Source of the DNA: Pseudomonadota bacterium
Lineage (GTDB): Bacteria > Pseudomonadota > Alphaproteobacteria > Caulobacterales > Caulobacteraceae
NCBI GenBank assembly: GCA_023436945.1
Contig: JAEZHG010000204.1
Span: 1 to 6,365 of the forward strand
Length of the DNA: 6,365 nt
Reading direction: 5' to 3'
Made by a program: the position numbers and the translations under genes
The notes under the pieces: generated by a model
Database searches by the model: none
Told to the model about the DNA's origin: nothing
Seen by the model: only the letters and a program-made list of their open reading frames with translations
Shown: positions 6,274 through 6,365 of the stretch, piece after piece
How positions within the stretch are numbered: position 1 is the stretch's first letter
How the letters are laid out: each line of letters begins with the position of its first letter

Positions 6274-6365
6274 GTGAATTGGACTCCAGCGCTGGTTGTT
6301 CCAGCGCAATATAGTACTGGCGTGAAGAAATTCACGCGTTGGATGCTCCTAAGGCGACCTAACGT
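6274..6365 (-). promoter_or_regulatory. plsX 5' leader with two perfect stem-loops and a -10-like box
   Basis: I see no coding signal in this stretch. On the minus strand, reading toward plsX, come: a direct repeat TTAGG at ten-base spacing near the window edge; a perfect dyad GCGTGAA-TTTC-TTCACGC (6337-6320); a -10-like TATATT (6313-6308) without a convincing -35; a second perfect dyad GCGCTGG-AACAA-CCAGCGC (6307-6289); and the GGAG ribosome site (6287-6284), directly next to that stem. It may be a promoter with an operator, a structured leader that limits ribosome access, or the intergenic gap of a longer operon beginning with rpmF. Confidence 0.5.

Overview
This window reads as ordinary core chromosome of an alphaproteobacterium. 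The clearest clue is the minus-strand order plsX-fabH-ihfA-merR, a conserved alphaproteobacterial block. A class I PHA synthase, a COX15-type heme A synthase and a DUF2842 protein fit the same class. The protein sequences look most like Caulobacterales to me, but this is an impression from memory; Sphingomonadales or Rhodobacterales cannot be excluded without a search.

Layout, left to right. (1) Plus strand: the C-terminal part of phaC (cut by the window edge), followed with a 1-nt TGATG overlap by a small four-helix membrane protein I do not recognise. (2) A strong two-way terminator, then convergent ctaA/COX15 on the minus strand. (3) A divergent intergenic region of about 140 nt, then two small plus-strand membrane protein genes, also joined by TGATG: an 83-aa protein and a 77-aa DUF2842 protein. 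(4) A second two-way hairpin, then on the minus strand tRNA-Pro(GGG) with an encoded CCA and its own candidate promoter. (5) The minus-strand lipid/DNA-architecture operon, transcribed plsX, fabH, ihfA, merR, ending in a candidate terminator just upstream of the tRNA promoter. (6) A 92-nt plsX leader at the right edge with two perfect stem-loops.

How the genes fit together: PlsX makes acyl-phosphate for phospholipid synthesis and FabH starts type II fatty acid synthesis, so they form a coupled membrane-lipid pair. IhfA and the MerR-type protein are carried on the same transcript by conserved synteny. CtaA makes heme A for the aa3-type terminal oxidase. PhaC stores carbon as polyhydroxyalkanoate.

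I found no mobile element, CRISPR array or defence system, and nothing that amounts to an undescribed system. The points worth a second look are small: all four genes of the plsX operon appear to lack an ATG start, the plsX leader carries paired dyads, the tRNA acceptor heptamer is repeated just upstream of the tRNA, and the small coupled membrane gene behind phaC is unassigned.
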